Of a stretch of 64,000 nucleotides of DNA, positions 1 to 8,248 are shown one piece after another (position 1 is the first letter of the stretch; every line of letters begins with the position of its first letter). Under the pieces are notes generated by a model. It saw only the letters and a list, made by a program, of their open reading frames with translations. It ran no database searches and was not told where the DNA came from. The position numbers were made by a program, and so were the translations under genes. This stretch comes from Ideonella sp. (GTDB lineage: Bacteria > Pseudomonadota > Gammaproteobacteria > Burkholderiales > Burkholderiaceae_C), in assembly GCA_015075165.1 (NCBI GenBank), contig JABTUY010000004.1, positions 62,001 to 126,000 of the forward strand. Reading direction: 5' to 3'.

Positions 1-259
1 CTGGGTACTTCTGCGTGAGTTCGGCGATGTACGCCATGTAGTCGCGGATGCCGTCGCGGCCGCGCCGGTTGCCGTCGCGGTAGCCGGTGTTGCCCGGCGG
101 CGGCTGGATGAAGCCCATGTCGATGCGCCGCGGCTTGCCGTTGATCATGTACGGCCCGTCCATCAGCTTGAGCATGCGCTCGCCGTTGAACGGCGTGCCG
201 GTGTGGCGCCAGGCCTCGTCGACCAGGTTGGTGGGGTGCAGGTGGGTGTCGATGATCAT
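1..259 (-). CDS. Amidohydrolase family 2 (ACMSD-like), N-terminal part only
   Basis: The gene runs off the left edge, so only the first 86 residues are present. It begins MIIDTHLHP, the HxH metal motif (H6, H8) expected at the end of strand 1 in ACMSD-type amidohydrolases and decarboxylases. A GAGGAG ribosome site lies 9 bases before the ATG. It follows the stop of the next amidohydrolase by 20 bases and is clearly its paralogue: both carry an MDGPY(M/F)(I/V)NGKPRRID block near residues 33-47. The family hydrolyses C-N bonds or decarboxylates ring acids with one divalent metal. The substrate is unknown, and operon context suggests a ring acid downstream of the molybdenum hydroxylase. Confidence 0.85.
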   Translation of the reverse strand, partial: MIIDTHLHPTNLVDEAWRHTGTPFNGERMLKLMDGPYMINGKPRRIDMGFIQPPPGNTGYRDGNRRGRDGIRDYMAYIAELTQKYP

Positions 260-279
260 GTCGTGGGTCTCCTCGGCGT

Positions 280-1215
280 TCAGTACAGGCCGATCACCGG
301 CTGCGGCGCGACCTTGCGGCCGAGCAGCTGCTCGGCTTCGGCATGCGTCTTCGGGTGCGGCGTCGGCTCCAGGCCGATCATCCGGGCGATGTTGTTGCCG
401 AGGTAGTCCTCGAGCGTCGCCTCGTCCAGGTTCAGGCCCTGCGGCGGGTTGGTGCACAGCACCTCGAGCAGGCGCAGCCACATGCCCGGCTCGTTCGGCG
501 GCGTGTCGCTGCCGAACAGGATCTTGTGCTTGGGCAGCGTCTTGGCGAACTCGACGATGCGCGACTGCAGGCACCAGCCCGATTCGCAGTACACGTTCGG
601 CAGCTCCATCGCCCACTGGTACGGCTCGAAGCAGTAGACGCCGCCGGTCTGCACGCCGAAGTGCGCCATGATGAAGTTCACCTGCGGGAACTCCTTGATC
701 ATCGGCACCCATTCGGTCGGGATGCTGTACGGCCCGTCGCCGGTGTGCAGCTTGACCGGCACACCGAGTTCGGCGCATTTCTCGAAGGCCGGGCGCACCC
801 AGTCGAGCGCGCGGTCGGGGCGGTAGGCGTGCATGTTGGCCTGCATCTGCACCATCTTGAAGCCGTGCTCCTTGACGTAGCGCTCGATCGCCTCGACCCC
901 GTTCTTCACGCCGCAGCGCGGGTTGTAGACGAAGCAGCCGATCAGGCGGTCGGGGTGCTGCTGGACGCACTTCAGCGTGTAGGCCATGTACGCGTCGATC
1001 GACTCGCGGCCGTCCTTGTCGCCGTCGGTCCAGGTGTAGATCGTGTTGCCCTGCGGCGGCTGGACGAAGGCCTTGTCGATGCGGCGCGGCTTGCCGTTGA
1101 CGAAGTACGGCCCGTCCATCGCCGCGAGCACGCGGTCGACGGTGTAGGGCTCGCCTTCGTGCCACCAGGCCAGGTCGACCTGGTCGGTGGGGTAGCAGCT
1201 GATGTCGATGATCAT
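280..1215 (-). CDS. Amidohydrolase family 2 (ACMSD-like) lacking the HxH motif
   Basis: This 311-residue TIM-barrel amidohydrolase is about the usual family length. H157 (KLHTGDGP), H185 (MAHFG) and D237 (FGSDTPP) match the later metal-binding and catalytic positions. The N-terminus reads MIIDISCYP, so the two histidines of HxH are replaced by S6 and Y8, whereas the downstream paralogue keeps them. A strong AAGGAGG site precedes the ATG. It is co-transcribed with the CobW-type gene 42 bases upstream. It may bind metal differently, act as the partner of the intact paralogue, or be catalytically impaired. The family call is firm. Activity and substrate are inference. Confidence 0.88.
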   Translation of the reverse strand: MIIDISCYPTDQVDLAWWHEGEPYTVDRVLAAMDGPYFVNGKPRRIDKAFVQPPQGNTIYTWTDGDKDGRESIDAYMAYTLKCVQQHPDRLIGCFVYNPRCGVKNGVEAIERYVKEHGFKMVQMQANMHAYRPDRALDWVRPAFEKCAELGVPVKLHTGDGPYSIPTEWVPMIKEFPQVNFIMAHFGVQTGGVYCFEPYQWAMELPNVYCESGWCLQSRIVEFAKTLPKHKILFGSDTPPNEPGMWLRLLEVLCTNPPQGLNLDEATLEDYLGNNIARMIGLEPTPHPKTHAEAEQLLGRKVAPQPVIGLY

Positions 1216-1257
1216 GGGAGGGGCCTCCTTCGTTGTCAGGGTCGGGGTTGAAGCGCT

Positions 1258-2358
1258 TCAGGCGGCTTGCAGCGCCTCGGGGTTGACAGGTGCGGCCAGG
1301 CAGGCGTGCAGCCGCTCGCGCAGCGCGTTGGCGTGCAGGTGGCGGCCGATGAACACCAGCTTGCTCGACGGCGTCTCGTCCCACCAGGGCATCGAAGGTT
1401 TCAGCTCGACGATGCGGTGCACGCCTTGCAGCACGTGGCGACGGTCGTCGCCCTGGACCTGCAGGATGCCTTTCAGGCGGAAGATGTCGTCGCCGCTCGC
1501 GGCGAGCAGCTCGTTCAGGCCTTGCATCAGCCGATCGGCGTCGAACGGCCGGTCGAAGGTGAACGAGACCGAATCGACCGACGGGTCGTGGCTGTGCGGC
1601 GCCGGTGCCTCGTGCGCGTGGTCGTGCGCACAATGCTCGTCGCAGACGTGGCCGGCCTCGCCGTGATGCGGATCGGCGAGGAACTCCGGATCGGTCATCG
1701 CCAGCGCGTCGCAGGCGAAGGCCTGCAGCCCGAGGATCTGCGCCAGGTCCACCTTGGCCTGCACGCTGCGCAGGATCGGCGCGCTGCTGTTCAGCGTGCG
1801 GATGCGGCGCTCGACCTCGGCCAGCGCTTCGGGCGCCACCAGGTCGCTCTTGTTCAGCAGGATGCGGTCGGCGATCACGATCTGCGTCACCGCCTGGTTG
1901 TCGTGCTCCGCCAGCGCCGGGTCGTCGAGGTGCGGCTGCACGTGCAGCGCGTCGACCAGCGTGACCACGCCGTCGAGCACCACTTGGCTAGCGACCTCGT
2001 GGTCCATGAAGAAGGTCGCGGCCACCGGCCCCGGGTCGGCCAGGCCGCTGGTCTCGACCAGGATGTGGTCGAAGGGCTCGGGGCGTTCGAGCAGCTTCTG
2101 CAGCGTCTGCACCAGGTCGTTGCGCACGTCGATCGTGCAGCAGATGCAGCCGTTGACGATCTGGAAGATCTCCTCGTCGGAGGCCATCACCAGGTCGGAG
2201 TCGACGTCGACCTCGCCGAACTCGTTCTCGATCACCGCGATCCGGTGACCGTGCTTCTCGGTCAGGATGTGGTTGAGCAGCGTGGTCTTGCCGGCGCCGA
2301 GGAAGCCGGTGAGGATCGTCACCGGTACCGGTCGGCGGTCGTGAATGGCGTGGCTCAT
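1258..2358 (-). CDS. CobW/COG0523 G3E GTPase, putative metallochaperone
   Basis: This 366-residue GTPase has a P-loop GFLGAGKTT (residues 18-26), NEFG, the GCICC metal-binding motif near residue 70, an ETSGLADP switch, NKSD for guanine specificity, and a C-terminal CobW_C domain. A His/Cys-rich linker (GHVCDEHCAHDHAH) sits near residues 225-245. The family loads zinc or other metals into client proteins in a GTP-dependent way. The ATG is preceded by AAAGGAG and overlaps the stop of the molybdenum subunit as ATGA, so translation is probably coupled. Its position directly before two metal-dependent amidohydrolases suggests they are the clients, which is inference. Confidence 0.9.
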   Translation of the reverse strand: MSHAIHDRRPVPVTILTGFLGAGKTTLLNHILTEKHGHRIAVIENEFGEVDVDSDLVMASDEEIFQIVNGCICCTIDVRNDLVQTLQKLLERPEPFDHILVETSGLADPGPVAATFFMDHEVASQVVLDGVVTLVDALHVQPHLDDPALAEHDNQAVTQIVIADRILLNKSDLVAPEALAEVERRIRTLNSSAPILRSVQAKVDLAQILGLQAFACDALAMTDPEFLADPHHGEAGHVCDEHCAHDHAHEAPAPHSHDPSVDSVSFTFDRPFDADRLMQGLNELLAASGDDIFRLKGILQVQGDDRRHVLQGVHRIVELKPSMPWWDETPSSKLVFIGRHLHANALRERLHACLAAPVNPEALQAA

Positions 2359-4652
2359 GCGCGGGCTCCTTTCCCGGAACGGGTCGCCGCTTCCTTCTCG
2401 CGCAGCGCCTTCAGCACCTGTTCGGGCTTGATCGGGTAGTGGTGGAAGCGCACGCCGATCGCGTCGTACACCGCGTTCGCGATCGCCGGGCCGATCGCGA
2501 CGATCGGGTCTTCGCCGACGCCCTTGGCGCCGAACGGGCCGGCGGGGTCGGGCGCGGTCTCGAGCATCACCGTGCGGATCGGCGGCATGTCCATCGACAG
2601 CGGCATCTTGTAGTCGACGAAGTTGGCGTTCAGCGAGCGGCCGGTCGCGAGGTCGATCTGGTAGTCCTCGTACAGCGTGTGGCCGATGCCCTGCTGGATG
2701 CCGCCTTCGATCTGGCCGGCGGCGGCGATCGGGTTGATCACCTTGCCCAGCTCGTGCACCGGCACCACCTGCAGCACGCTGATCCGGCCGGTCTCGGTGT
2801 CGACCTCGACCTCGACGAAATGCGCGGCGAACGAATACGACTTGTGCGGCGTGTTGGTCGCGCTGCCGACGAACTGCAGCGACGGCAGCCCCAGACGCGG
2901 CGCGACCGCGTCGTGCACGGTGATCTGCCGGTCGGTGCCGCGCACGCGGATCACGCCGCGCACGATCTCGAGGTCGCTCGCCGGCGCTTCGAGCCGGTCG
3001 GCGGCGTGGTCGAGCAGCTGGCGCCGGACCTCGAGCGCGGCGAGCTGCGCCGCCTTGCCGCCGAGGTACGTGGTGTGGCTCGCGAACGCGCCGATGTCCC
3101 AGGGCACGACGTCGGTATCGCCGTGAACGACCGCGACCGATTCGAACTCGACCCCGATCGCTTCGGCGACGATCTGCGCCAGCGCGGTGTGCGCGCCGGT
3201 GCCGAGGTTCGCGGTGCCGGTGAACAGCACCACGCCGCCGTCCTCGTTGAGCTTGACGATCGCGTTGCCCTGCTCCTTGATCGCCGGCTGCGCACCGCTG
3301 CCGTGCATCTCGCAGCCCATGCCCCAGCCGCGCTTGTGCACCCCGGCGTCACGCGGGCGGCGGCGCAGGTCGGCCCAGCCGACCTCCTGCATGCCGCGGC
3401 GGATGCAGTCCTCGAGGCCGTGCCCGGTGACCGGATGGCCCGAGGGTGCATAGTCGCCGTCGCGCACCGCGTTCTTCAGCTTCAGCTCGGCCGGGTCGAT
3501 GCCGAGCTTCTCGGCCGCCTCGTCCATCTGGATGTCGAGCGCGTAGGTGACCTGCAGCACGCCGAAGCCGCGGTACGCGCCGGCGATCGGGCTGTTGGTG
3601 TAGATGCAGCGGCCTTCGAGATCGACGTTGTCGCAGCGGTACAGCGACGTCAGCCCGTTGGTGCCGACGTTGGTCACCCCGGGCCCGTGCGAGCCGTAGG
3701 CGCCGGAGTTGAAGACCACGCGCGCCTGGCGCGCGGTGATCGTGCCGTCGCGCTTGAAGCCCTGCTTCAGCCACACCTTCGCCGGGTGACGCGAGCGACC
3801 GCCGAGGAAGGTCTCCTCGCGGCTGTACTCCAGGCGCACCGGGCGGCGCGTCTGCCTGGCCAGCAGCGCGCACAGGAACTCGCTCTGGAACAGGTCCTGC
3901 TTCGCGCCGAAGCCGCCACCCATGTGGTCACACAGCACCCGCACCTTGTGCAGCGGCAGCCCGAGCACCTCGGCCATGATGCCGCGCACCATGAACGCGG
4001 TCTGGGTCGATATCCACACCGTCAGGTTGCCGCTCGCGTCCCACCGGCACTGGCAGACGTTGGGCTCCATGTACGCCGGCGTCGGCCGGCCGCCTTCGTA
4101 TTCGCCCTCGACGATCAGATCGGCTTCGGCGAAGCCGCGCTCGATGTCGCCGCGGCTGACGCGCACCGGCGGCAGCACCTGGTTGGCGCCGAAGCCGCGG
4201 TCGTGGATCTGCGGCGCGTCGGGGCGCATCGCGTCCTCGACGGTGAGCATCGCCGGCAGCTCGTCGTATTCGACCTCGATCAGCTCGACCGCCTCCTCGG
4301 CGATCTCCTCGCTGGTGGCGGCGACGACCGCGACCGTCTCGCCCCAGTAGCGCACCCGGTGGTCGAGGATGTACTGGTCGGGGGTGACCGATGCCGAGCG
4401 CGGGTGCGGCGAGCCGGCATGCAGGATGCGCGGCACGTTCTCGTGCGTCAGCACCGCCTTCACCCCCGGCAGCGCGAGCGCGCGGCTGGTGTCGATGCGG
4501 CGGATCAGCGCATGCGCGACCTCGCTGCGCTTGCTGCGCGCGTACAGCAGCCCGGGCAGCATGATGTCGGCGACGTACTTGGCCTCGCCGGTCACCTTGG
4601 CCGGCACGTCGGTGCGCTTGACGCTCTCGCCGATCACGGCATCGGCCTTCAT
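2355..4652 (-). CDS. Molybdenum-binding subunit of a xanthine dehydrogenase-family hydroxylase
   Basis: This 765-residue large subunit has the aldehyde oxidase/xanthine dehydrogenase fold: hammerhead domain at residues 15-130, then the molybdopterin-binding domains. GGGFGAKQD (245-253), AYRGFG (359-364) and the catalytic glutamate in GVGED (E714) are present. It lacks the AYRCSFR loop of CO dehydrogenase, so it is a hydroxylase rather than a CODH. The reading frame stays open far upstream, but the start at MKADAVIGES fits the family N-terminus and gives an ATGA overlap with the iron-sulfur subunit. It should hydroxylate an aromatic or N-heterocyclic ring with water. The substrate is not known. 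Confidence 0.93.
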   Translation of the reverse strand: MKADAVIGESVKRTDVPAKVTGEAKYVADIMLPGLLYARSKRSEVAHALIRRIDTSRALALPGVKAVLTHENVPRILHAGSPHPRSASVTPDQYILDHRVRYWGETVAVVAATSEEIAEEAVELIEVEYDELPAMLTVEDAMRPDAPQIHDRGFGANQVLPPVRVSRGDIERGFAEADLIVEGEYEGGRPTPAYMEPNVCQCRWDASGNLTVWISTQTAFMVRGIMAEVLGLPLHKVRVLCDHMGGGFGAKQDLFQSEFLCALLARQTRRPVRLEYSREETFLGGRSRHPAKVWLKQGFKRDGTITARQARVVFNSGAYGSHGPGVTNVGTNGLTSLYRCDNVDLEGRCIYTNSPIAGAYRGFGVLQVTYALDIQMDEAAEKLGIDPAELKLKNAVRDGDYAPSGHPVTGHGLEDCIRRGMQEVGWADLRRRPRDAGVHKRGWGMGCEMHGSGAQPAIKEQGNAIVKLNEDGGVVLFTGTANLGTGAHTALAQIVAEAIGVEFESVAVVHGDTDVVPWDIGAFASHTTYLGGKAAQLAALEVRRQLLDHAADRLEAPASDLEIVRGVIRVRGTDRQITVHDAVAPRLGLPSLQFVGSATNTPHKSYSFAAHFVEVEVDTETGRISVLQVVPVHELGKVINPIAAAGQIEGGIQQGIGHTLYEDYQIDLATGRSLNANFVDYKMPLSMDMPPIRTVMLETAPDPAGPFGAKGVGEDPIVAIGPAIANAVYDAIGVRFHHYPIKPEQVLKALREKEAATRSGKGARA

Positions 4653-5131
4653 CGCGCCACCGCCGCGGGTTGCGCCGCGAGCGAGATCGCGTCGAGGATC
4701 TTGGTGTAGCCGGTACAGCGGCAGATGTTGCCGGCGATCGCGAAGCGGATCTCGTCGACCGTCGGCGACGGGTTGTCGTCGAGCAGCGCCTTGGCCGCCA
4801 TCAGGAAGCCCGGCGTGCAGAAGCCGCATTGCGCGGCGCCGCATTGCACGAAGCATTCCTGTAGCCGGTGCAGGCTGCCGTCTCCGGCCTGCAGGCCCTC
4901 GACGGTGGTGATCTCGGCGCCCTCGGCCTCGACCGCGAGCATCAGGCAGGCGTTGAGCGGACGGCCGTCGACGATGATCGTGCACGAACCGCATTCACCG
5001 ACGTCGCAGCCCTTCTTCGTGCCGGTCAGCCCGGCCTCGGTGCGCAGCGCATCGAGCAGGCTGCGGTTCGGCGCTACCGCGATCTCGCACGCCTCGCCGT
5101 TGACGGTGAAGGAAACGATACGCTGCTTCAT
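4649..5131 (-). CDS. [2Fe-2S] subunit of the molybdenum hydroxylase
   Basis: This 160-residue subunit carries both iron-sulfur clusters of the family. The plant-ferredoxin-type cluster uses C42, C47, C50 and C62 (GCDVGECGSC). The second cluster uses C102 and C105 (CGFC) with C137 and C139 (CRC). It passes electrons from the molybdenum site to the FAD subunit. The start codon overlaps the stop of the FAD subunit and its own stop overlaps the start of the large subunit, giving the usual FAD, FeS, Mo gene order of CoxMSL-type enzymes. Length and motifs are complete. Confidence 0.95.
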   Translation of the reverse strand: MKQRIVSFTVNGEACEIAVAPNRSLLDALRTEAGLTGTKKGCDVGECGSCTIIVDGRPLNACLMLAVEAEGAEITTVEGLQAGDGSLHRLQECFVQCGAAQCGFCTPGFLMAAKALLDDNPSPTVDEIRFAIAGNICRCTGYTKILDAISLAAQPAAVAR

Positions 5132-6015
5132 GCCCGGGCCTCTGCGTCGTGGGTTGCCTGTTGGATCGCCTGTTCCAGCGCGCGCCGCGTCAGCACGCGC
5201 ACCATCTCGCGACGGTAGTCGGCGCTGCCGCGAACGTCGCCGATCGGCCGCGCTTCGGCGCTCGCCGCCTGCGCGGCGGCAGCGAGCCGATCGGCCGTCG
5301 GCCGCTGGCCACGCAGTGCGGCCTCGGCCTGTATCGCGTGGAGCGGCGTCGGCGCGACCGCGGCGAGCACGATGCCGAGGTCGGCGACGCGGCCGTCGTC
5401 GGCGAGTGTCAGCCGCACTGCGACACCGACGGTGGCGAGCTCCATCTGTGCGCGCCGACCATGCTTGATGTAGGCCTTGCCGGTGCGCGGCGGCGGCGGC
5501 GGGATCTCGATGTGAGTCACGATCTCGTCCGGTGCGAGCGTGGTGCGGCCCGGGCCGGTGCAGAAGTCCTGCACCGCGCAGCGGCGCTGGCCGGCGCTGC
5601 CGTGGATGCGCAGCACCGCGCCGTCGGCGATCAGCGGCGGCAACGTGTCCGCCGACGGCGACGCGCGGCACACATTGCCGACCACGGTCGCGCGGTGGCG
5701 CACCTGGATCGACGCGAAGTCGGTCGACGCCTTGGCCAGGCCCGCGTAGTGGCGCAGCGTGACCGGCGAGGTCTCGACCTGGCGCGTGGTCACCAGCGCG
5801 CCGAGCACCAAGCCTCGCTTGGCGTCGTATGCGAAGTCGTCCAGGCCGGGGATCTTCTTCAGGTCGATCACCTGTTCCGGCCGGCGTGCGTGCTCCTTCA
5901 TCTGCACCAGCAGGTCGGTGCCGCCGGCCAGCAGGCTCGCCTTGCCGCCGGCGGCGCGCAGCAGGCCTGTCGCCTGGTCGAGCGTGCGCGGGTCGAAGTA
6001 GTCGAAGGACATCAT
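5128..6015 (-). CDS. FAD-binding subunit of the molybdenum hydroxylase
   Basis: This 295-residue medium subunit has the FAD_binding_5 motif AGGTDLLV near residue 31, TVVGNVCRASPSAD in the second FAD contact region, and a C-terminal CO_deh_flav_C domain. It hands electrons from the iron-sulfur subunit to the final acceptor. The extra cysteine-rich loop of 4-hydroxybenzoyl-CoA reductase beta subunits is not evident, which argues against a low-potential reductase. The start has tandem ATGATG codons without a clear ribosome site. The gene is first of the three enzyme subunits and lies downstream of a broken UbiX-like gene. Confidence 0.92.
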   Translation of the reverse strand: MMSFDYFDPRTLDQATGLLRAAGGKASLLAGGTDLLVQMKEHARRPEQVIDLKKIPGLDDFAYDAKRGLVLGALVTTRQVETSPVTLRHYAGLAKASTDFASIQVRHRATVVGNVCRASPSADTLPPLIADGAVLRIHGSAGQRRCAVQDFCTGPGRTTLAPDEIVTHIEIPPPPPRTGKAYIKHGRRAQMELATVGVAVRLTLADDGRVADLGIVLAAVAPTPLHAIQAEAALRGQRPTADRLAAAAQAASAEARPIGDVRGSADYRREMVRVLTRRALEQAIQQATHDAEARA

Positions 6016-6193
6016 GGCCGGCTCGCGATTGGTAGCGTGCAGTTCATCGCGTGAATGCTCGCACCGGGGCGGCCATCGGTAAACGGCATCGACCGTATAG
6101 ATCCATCACGCACGGCGATGAATCGCCGGTCAGGCGTCGTTGTCGCGCGGGCCGCGATCCGCCGGCTCGCCTTGCCGCGACACGCTGTCGGCG

Positions 6194-6526
6194 TATGTCG
6201 AACAGGTCGAGCACGCGGCCGAGCGTGTGGTCGACCATCTGCAGGCTCTGCGGCTTCGCGCAGCATGCCCGCGCCGGCGACGATCGCGCCCATCTCGGGC
6301 GATGCTGACTATGTAGCGCAGATGGACCAGGCTCAGCGGCGTCTCGCGCGTGAGCAGCAGCGCCAGGCGGCGCCGCGCCTTCGGCACCGCGTCGGCGGCG
6401 CTCGAGCAGCGATGAGGCAATGCCGGTGGCGATCTCGTCGGCCAGTCGCAGCAACTGCAGCAGCCGCGCGCCGTAGACGAAGCCCGGCGCGCCGCTGACG
6501 CCGACGATCAGCCGGAGCGCGGCCAT
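6194..6526 (-). pseudogene. UbiX/PAD-type flavin prenyltransferase remnant
   Basis: Three reading frames hold pieces of one UbiX-like protein in the right order. Frame one gives RLIVGVSGAPGFVYGARLLQ (flavin-binding N-terminus) and runs straight into DEIATGIASSLL, so about 60-70 family residues are missing between them. A second frame continues AADAV..ARRRLALLLTRETPLSLVHL. A third gives GAIVAGAG, and the first frame resumes with QSLQMVDHTLGRVLDLFDI. Intact family members are about 190-200 residues. UbiX makes prenylated FMN for UbiD decarboxylases, and no ubiD-like gene is in the window. The gene lies between importer and hydroxylase genes of one operon and is almost certainly dead. Confidence 0.8.
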
Positions 6527-6542
6527 GGCCGGCTCGCCGCGT

Positions 6543-7373
6543 TCACGAACTCGTCTCGCTCTCGTGCCAGCCGCCGAGCGCCCATTTGGACAGCGCCGCC
6601 ATCGACACGAATAGCACGATGCCGGTCAGCGTGATCAGCAACAGCGAGGCGAACAACCTCGGAATGTTCAGCTGGAAGCCGGACTGCAGGATCTGGTAGG
6701 CGAGCCCGGACGCGGTGCCGCCGGTGCCGGCGACGAACTCGGCGACCACCGCGCCGATCAGCGAAAGGCCGCTCGAGATGCGCAGGCCGCCGAAGAAGTA
6801 CGGCAGCGCGCTCGGCACGCGCAGCCGCATCAGCATCTGCCAGCGCGTCGCGCGGTTCAGCCGGAACAGGTTCATCAGCCCCGGGTTGACGCTGCGCAGC
6901 CCGAGGATCGTGTTCGAGATGATCGGGAACAGCGCGACGATCGTCGCGCAGATGACCATCGCCGGCGTCGGGTCCTTGACCCAGATGATGATCAGCGGAG
7001 CGATCGCGACGATCGGCGTGACCTGCAGGATCACCGCGTACGGGAACAGGCTGATCTCGAGCAACCGGCTCTGCACGAAGACGAACGCCGCGGCGACGCC
7101 GAGCACCACTGCCAGCGCGAACGCGAGGAAGGTGATCTTCAGCGTCGTCAGCAGCGCCGACGACAGCAACGGCCAGTCCTGGAGCAACGTCTGCCCGATC
7201 CGCAGCGGCGACGGCACCAGGTACTCGGGCACCGCGAACCAGTTGCACACGAGCTGCCAAAGCCCGAGCAGCAGCACGCCCAGCAGCGCCGGCGCGGCGA
7301 TGCGCAGCACGCCGGGCGGAATGCGCGATACCGTGGCGGCGGGTGGCGACAGGGCGACGGTGCTGGCGCTCAT
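6543..7373 (-). CDS. ABC transporter permease, NitT/TauT (SsuC) type
   Basis: This 276-residue inner-membrane permease has about six membrane segments and the BPD_transp_1 EAA-like loop near ATRWQMLMRLRVPSALP, where the ATPase docks. It ends the importer triplet SBP-ATPase-permease. The ATG is 15 bases after the ATPase stop. Relatives move sulfonates, nitrate, pyrimidine precursors or aromatic acids, so the family alone does not give the substrate. Placement directly before the molybdenum hydroxylase genes suggests it imports that enzyme's substrate. Confidence 0.92.
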   Translation of the reverse strand: MSASTVALSPPAATVSRIPPGVLRIAAPALLGVLLLGLWQLVCNWFAVPEYLVPSPLRIGQTLLQDWPLLSSALLTTLKITFLAFALAVVLGVAAAFVFVQSRLLEISLFPYAVILQVTPIVAIAPLIIIWVKDPTPAMVICATIVALFPIISNTILGLRSVNPGLMNLFRLNRATRWQMLMRLRVPSALPYFFGGLRISSGLSLIGAVVAEFVAGTGGTASGLAYQILQSGFQLNIPRLFASLLLITLTGIVLFVSMAALSKWALGGWHESETSS

Positions 7374-7388
7374 GGCGGGCCTCGGTGC

Positions 7389-8207
7389 TCAGCGCTCGCC
7401 GCGGTTGGCGCGCGCCAGGTGTTCGGACAGGACGCGGCAGTTGTCGATGAAGGGTTGCGACACGCGGTAGCCGTCGTCGCGGTGCGGCGGCGCGTCGATC
7501 GTCACGTCGGCGATCACGCGCCCGGGCCGCGCCGCCATCATCACCACCCGGCTCGACAGGAACACCGCCTCGTAGATGCTGTGCGTGACGAACACGACCG
7601 TGAAGCCGCGCTGCTCCCACAACTGGTGCAGGTCGCTGTCGAGCTTGTTGCGCGTGAACTCGTCGAGCGCGCCGAAGGGTTCGTCCATCAGCAGGATGCT
7701 CGGCTGCACCGCGAGTGCGCGCGCGATCGACACCCGCATCTGCATGCCGCCGGACAGCTCGCGCGGATAGACCTTCGAGAACTGCGACAGGCCCACCATC
7801 TCGAGCGCCTTGTCGATCCGCGGGTCGCTGTCGGCGCGGTTCATGCCGGCCAGGTCGAGCGGCAGCCGCACGTTGTCGGCGACCCGCGCCCAGGGCAGCA
7901 GCGTGGCTTCCTGGAAGACCATCGCCATCGAGCGGTGGCCGCTGGCGCGACCGGCGGCGTCGTGGCCGTCGTGCAGCACGATGCGGCCCGACGACGGCGC
8001 CTCGAGCCCGGCGAACATCTTCAACAGCGTGCTCTTGCCGCAGCCCGAGGGCCCGAGCAGCGAGACGAACTCGCCGCGGCGGATCTGCACGCTGGTGTCG
8101 TTCAGCGCATGCGTGCCGTTCGGATAGGTTTTCTCGACGCGGTCGGCCTCGAGCACGACCGGTGTGCGCGCGGCGTCGGGCGCGGCTCGCACGGCGGACA
8201 GGTTCAT
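7389..8207 (-). CDS. ABC transporter ATP-binding protein, NitT/TauT (SsuB) type
   Basis: This 272-residue ATPase has Walker [11 protein letters not shown]-loop VFQEATLLPW, signature LSGGM, Walker B ILLMDEP and the H-loop VTHSIYEA. The frame is open for some 600 codons further upstream, but that is a GC artefact overlapping the binding-protein gene. The start at MNLSAVRAAP places the family core KTYPNGTHAL at the normal distance. It powers the permease encoded next, and the second importer at 15.7 kb has a close paralogue. Confidence 0.94.
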   Translation of the reverse strand: MNLSAVRAAPDAARTPVVLEADRVEKTYPNGTHALNDTSVQIRRGEFVSLLGPSGCGKSTLLKMFAGLEAPSSGRIVLHDGHDAAGRASGHRSMAMVFQEATLLPWARVADNVRLPLDLAGMNRADSDPRIDKALEMVGLSQFSKVYPRELSGGMQMRVSIARALAVQPSILLMDEPFGALDEFTRNKLDSDLHQLWEQRGFTVVFVTHSIYEAVFLSSRVVMMAARPGRVIADVTIDAPPHRDDGYRVSQPFIDNCRVLSEHLARANRGER

Positions 8208-8248
8208 GCGGGCCCGGGGCAGGGCCCCGGATGGCAAGGCCACGGCGC

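Noticed and set aside
2439-4709. A 756-codon open frame on the plus strand opposite the molybdenum subunit gene
   Set aside because: It has no recognisable domain, is rich in Arg, Ala and His as expected from the antisense of GC-rich coding DNA, and lies wholly over a motif-complete gene.
2355-6015. Carbon monoxide dehydrogenase
   Set aside because: The subunit order fits, but the AYRCSFR copper-molybdenum loop is absent (AYRGFG instead).
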